This document shows positions 6,637 through 7,087 of a DNA stretch of 7,087 nt, in pieces. The notes under the pieces are model-generated. The model did no database searches. It was not told the origin of the DNA and saw only the letters and a list, made by a program, of their open reading frames with translations. Location: the NCBI GenBank assembly GCA_022361095.1, contig JAKSBO010000484.1:1-7087 (forward strand), read 5' to 3'. The translations under genes were made by a program, and so were the position numbers. The stretch comes from Desulfobacterales bacterium. Lineage in GTDB: Bacteria > Desulfobacterota > Desulfobacteria > Desulfobacterales > Desulfobacteraceae. Position 1 is the first letter of the stretch, and each line of letters starts with the position of its first letter.

Positions 6637-6642
6637 AAAGGA
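6637..6642 (+). promoter_or_regulatory. Ribosome binding site supporting the cusB start
   Basis: AAAGGA lies 7 nt before the ATG at 6650 and supports that codon over the in-frame ATG at 6680, which would remove the basic n-region and part of the hydrophobic anchor. Confidence 0.6.
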
Positions 6643-6649
6643 TATCCTA

Positions 6650-7087
6650 ATGACTCCATCAATAAGAAAATCACCGGTAATGACAATCATCCTCACCGCC
6701 CTGGTCACAGCGGCCCTGGTGGCAGGCGGTTTTCATTTTGCAGGGTTTCAGGTGCCTCACAAGATTGCGGAGCAGATAGACCCGGATCACGATCATGAAG
6801 GGGAAACCGGGCTTTGGACCTGCGGCATGCACCCCATGGTGATTACCAACGAGCCGGGCCTTTGCCCCATCTGCAATATGGCGCTGATACCCAAACGGGA
6901 TACCCATGAAGCCAAAGGATCATCAGAGAGGGAGATCGTCTATTGGCGGGCCCCCATGGATCCCATGGAGATCTACAACGCGCCGGGTAAAAGCAAGATG
7001 GGCATGGATCTTGTTCCGGTATACCAGGATGAGATTATCGGTGGCGTATCAATCTCCATTGATCCGGTAACGGTTCAGAATATGGGA
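6650..7087 (+). CDS. cusB: CusB-type RND efflux adaptor (membrane fusion protein), N-terminal part, cut by window end
   Basis: The reading frame is open from the ATG to the last base and gives 146 residues with no stop. This is the periplasmic adaptor that links the inner-membrane pump to the outer membrane channel and takes part in Cu(I)/Ag(I) transfer. A short basic start is followed by a hydrophobic anchor (about 11-34), then a His/Asp patch (45-50, DPDHDH). Residues 56-82 form a Cys-type heavy-metal-binding domain: Cys58, Met60, His61, Cys72, Cys75 and Met77, in the order WTCGMHP...GLCPICNMALIP. Residues 97-126 match the N-terminus of E. coli CusB (YW..PM.P...PGKS...MDLVP). Its three-Met metal site (Met49, Met64 and Met66 in E. 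coli) corresponds here to Met103, Met117 and Met119. The start of the conserved core (SIDPVTVQNMG) follows at 136-146. The remaining barrel and hairpin domains, and a cusA-like pump gene, are expected beyond the edge. Confidence 0.95.
   Translation, partial: MTPSIRKSPVMTIILTALVTAALVAGGFHFAGFQVPHKIAEQIDPDHDHEGETGLWTCGMHPMVITNEPGLCPICNMALIPKRDTHEAKGSSEREIVYWRAPMDPMEIYNAPGKSKMGMDLVPVYQDEIIGGVSISIDPVTVQNMG

Overview
The window carries a heavy-metal (most likely Cu(I)/Ag(I)) efflux locus, with its regulators and transport genes all on the + strand. Codon use, moderate GC, an NtrC-type regulator paired with a sigma-54 promoter, and the style of the proteins suggest a Gram-negative bacterium, probably a member of the Desulfobacterota (Desulfobacter/Desulfobacula-like sulfate reducers). 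That placement is an impression from the sequence, not a test. Two outer-membrane-factor genes and a periplasmic adaptor confirm a double-membrane cell.

Layout. Positions 1-232 are an AT-rich upstream region with no visible gene. Positions 233-2704 hold a two-component system: a four-helix membrane sensor histidine kinase, then 9 bp later an NtrC-family response regulator with receiver, AAA+ (GAFTGA) and Fis-type DNA-binding domains. Positions 2705-3213 are a 509-bp non-coding region. It contains two copies of a 98-bp repeat (87/98 identical, exactly 255 bp apart) that each fold into the same two stem-loops, an imperfect 22-bp palindrome, and a well-formed -24/-12 (sigma-54) promoter at 3136-3151. 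From 3214 to the window end runs a compact transport operon. It encodes a His/Met-rich secreted small protein, a TolC/CusC-like outer membrane factor, a second and divergent TolC-like protein with a long N-terminal extension (ATGA overlap with the first), and the N-terminal 146 residues of a CusB-type adaptor that runs off the right edge. A CusA-type RND pump is expected downstream but is not in the window.

How it fits together. The kinase probably senses metal or envelope stress at or in the membrane and phosphorylates the regulator at Asp53. The phosphorylated regulator would bind upstream sites in the 2705-3135 region and activate sigma-54 RNA polymerase at 3136-3151. The product would be a periplasmic metal-binding protein plus a tripartite efflux pump. 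The best-known Cus system (E. coli CusRS) uses an OmpR-type regulator and sigma-70, so this locus joins a Cus-like pump to a different control logic. The most unusual parts are the repeat pair in the control region, the tandem pair of outer membrane factors, and the adaptor that carries a Cys-type and a Met-type metal-binding module in series.
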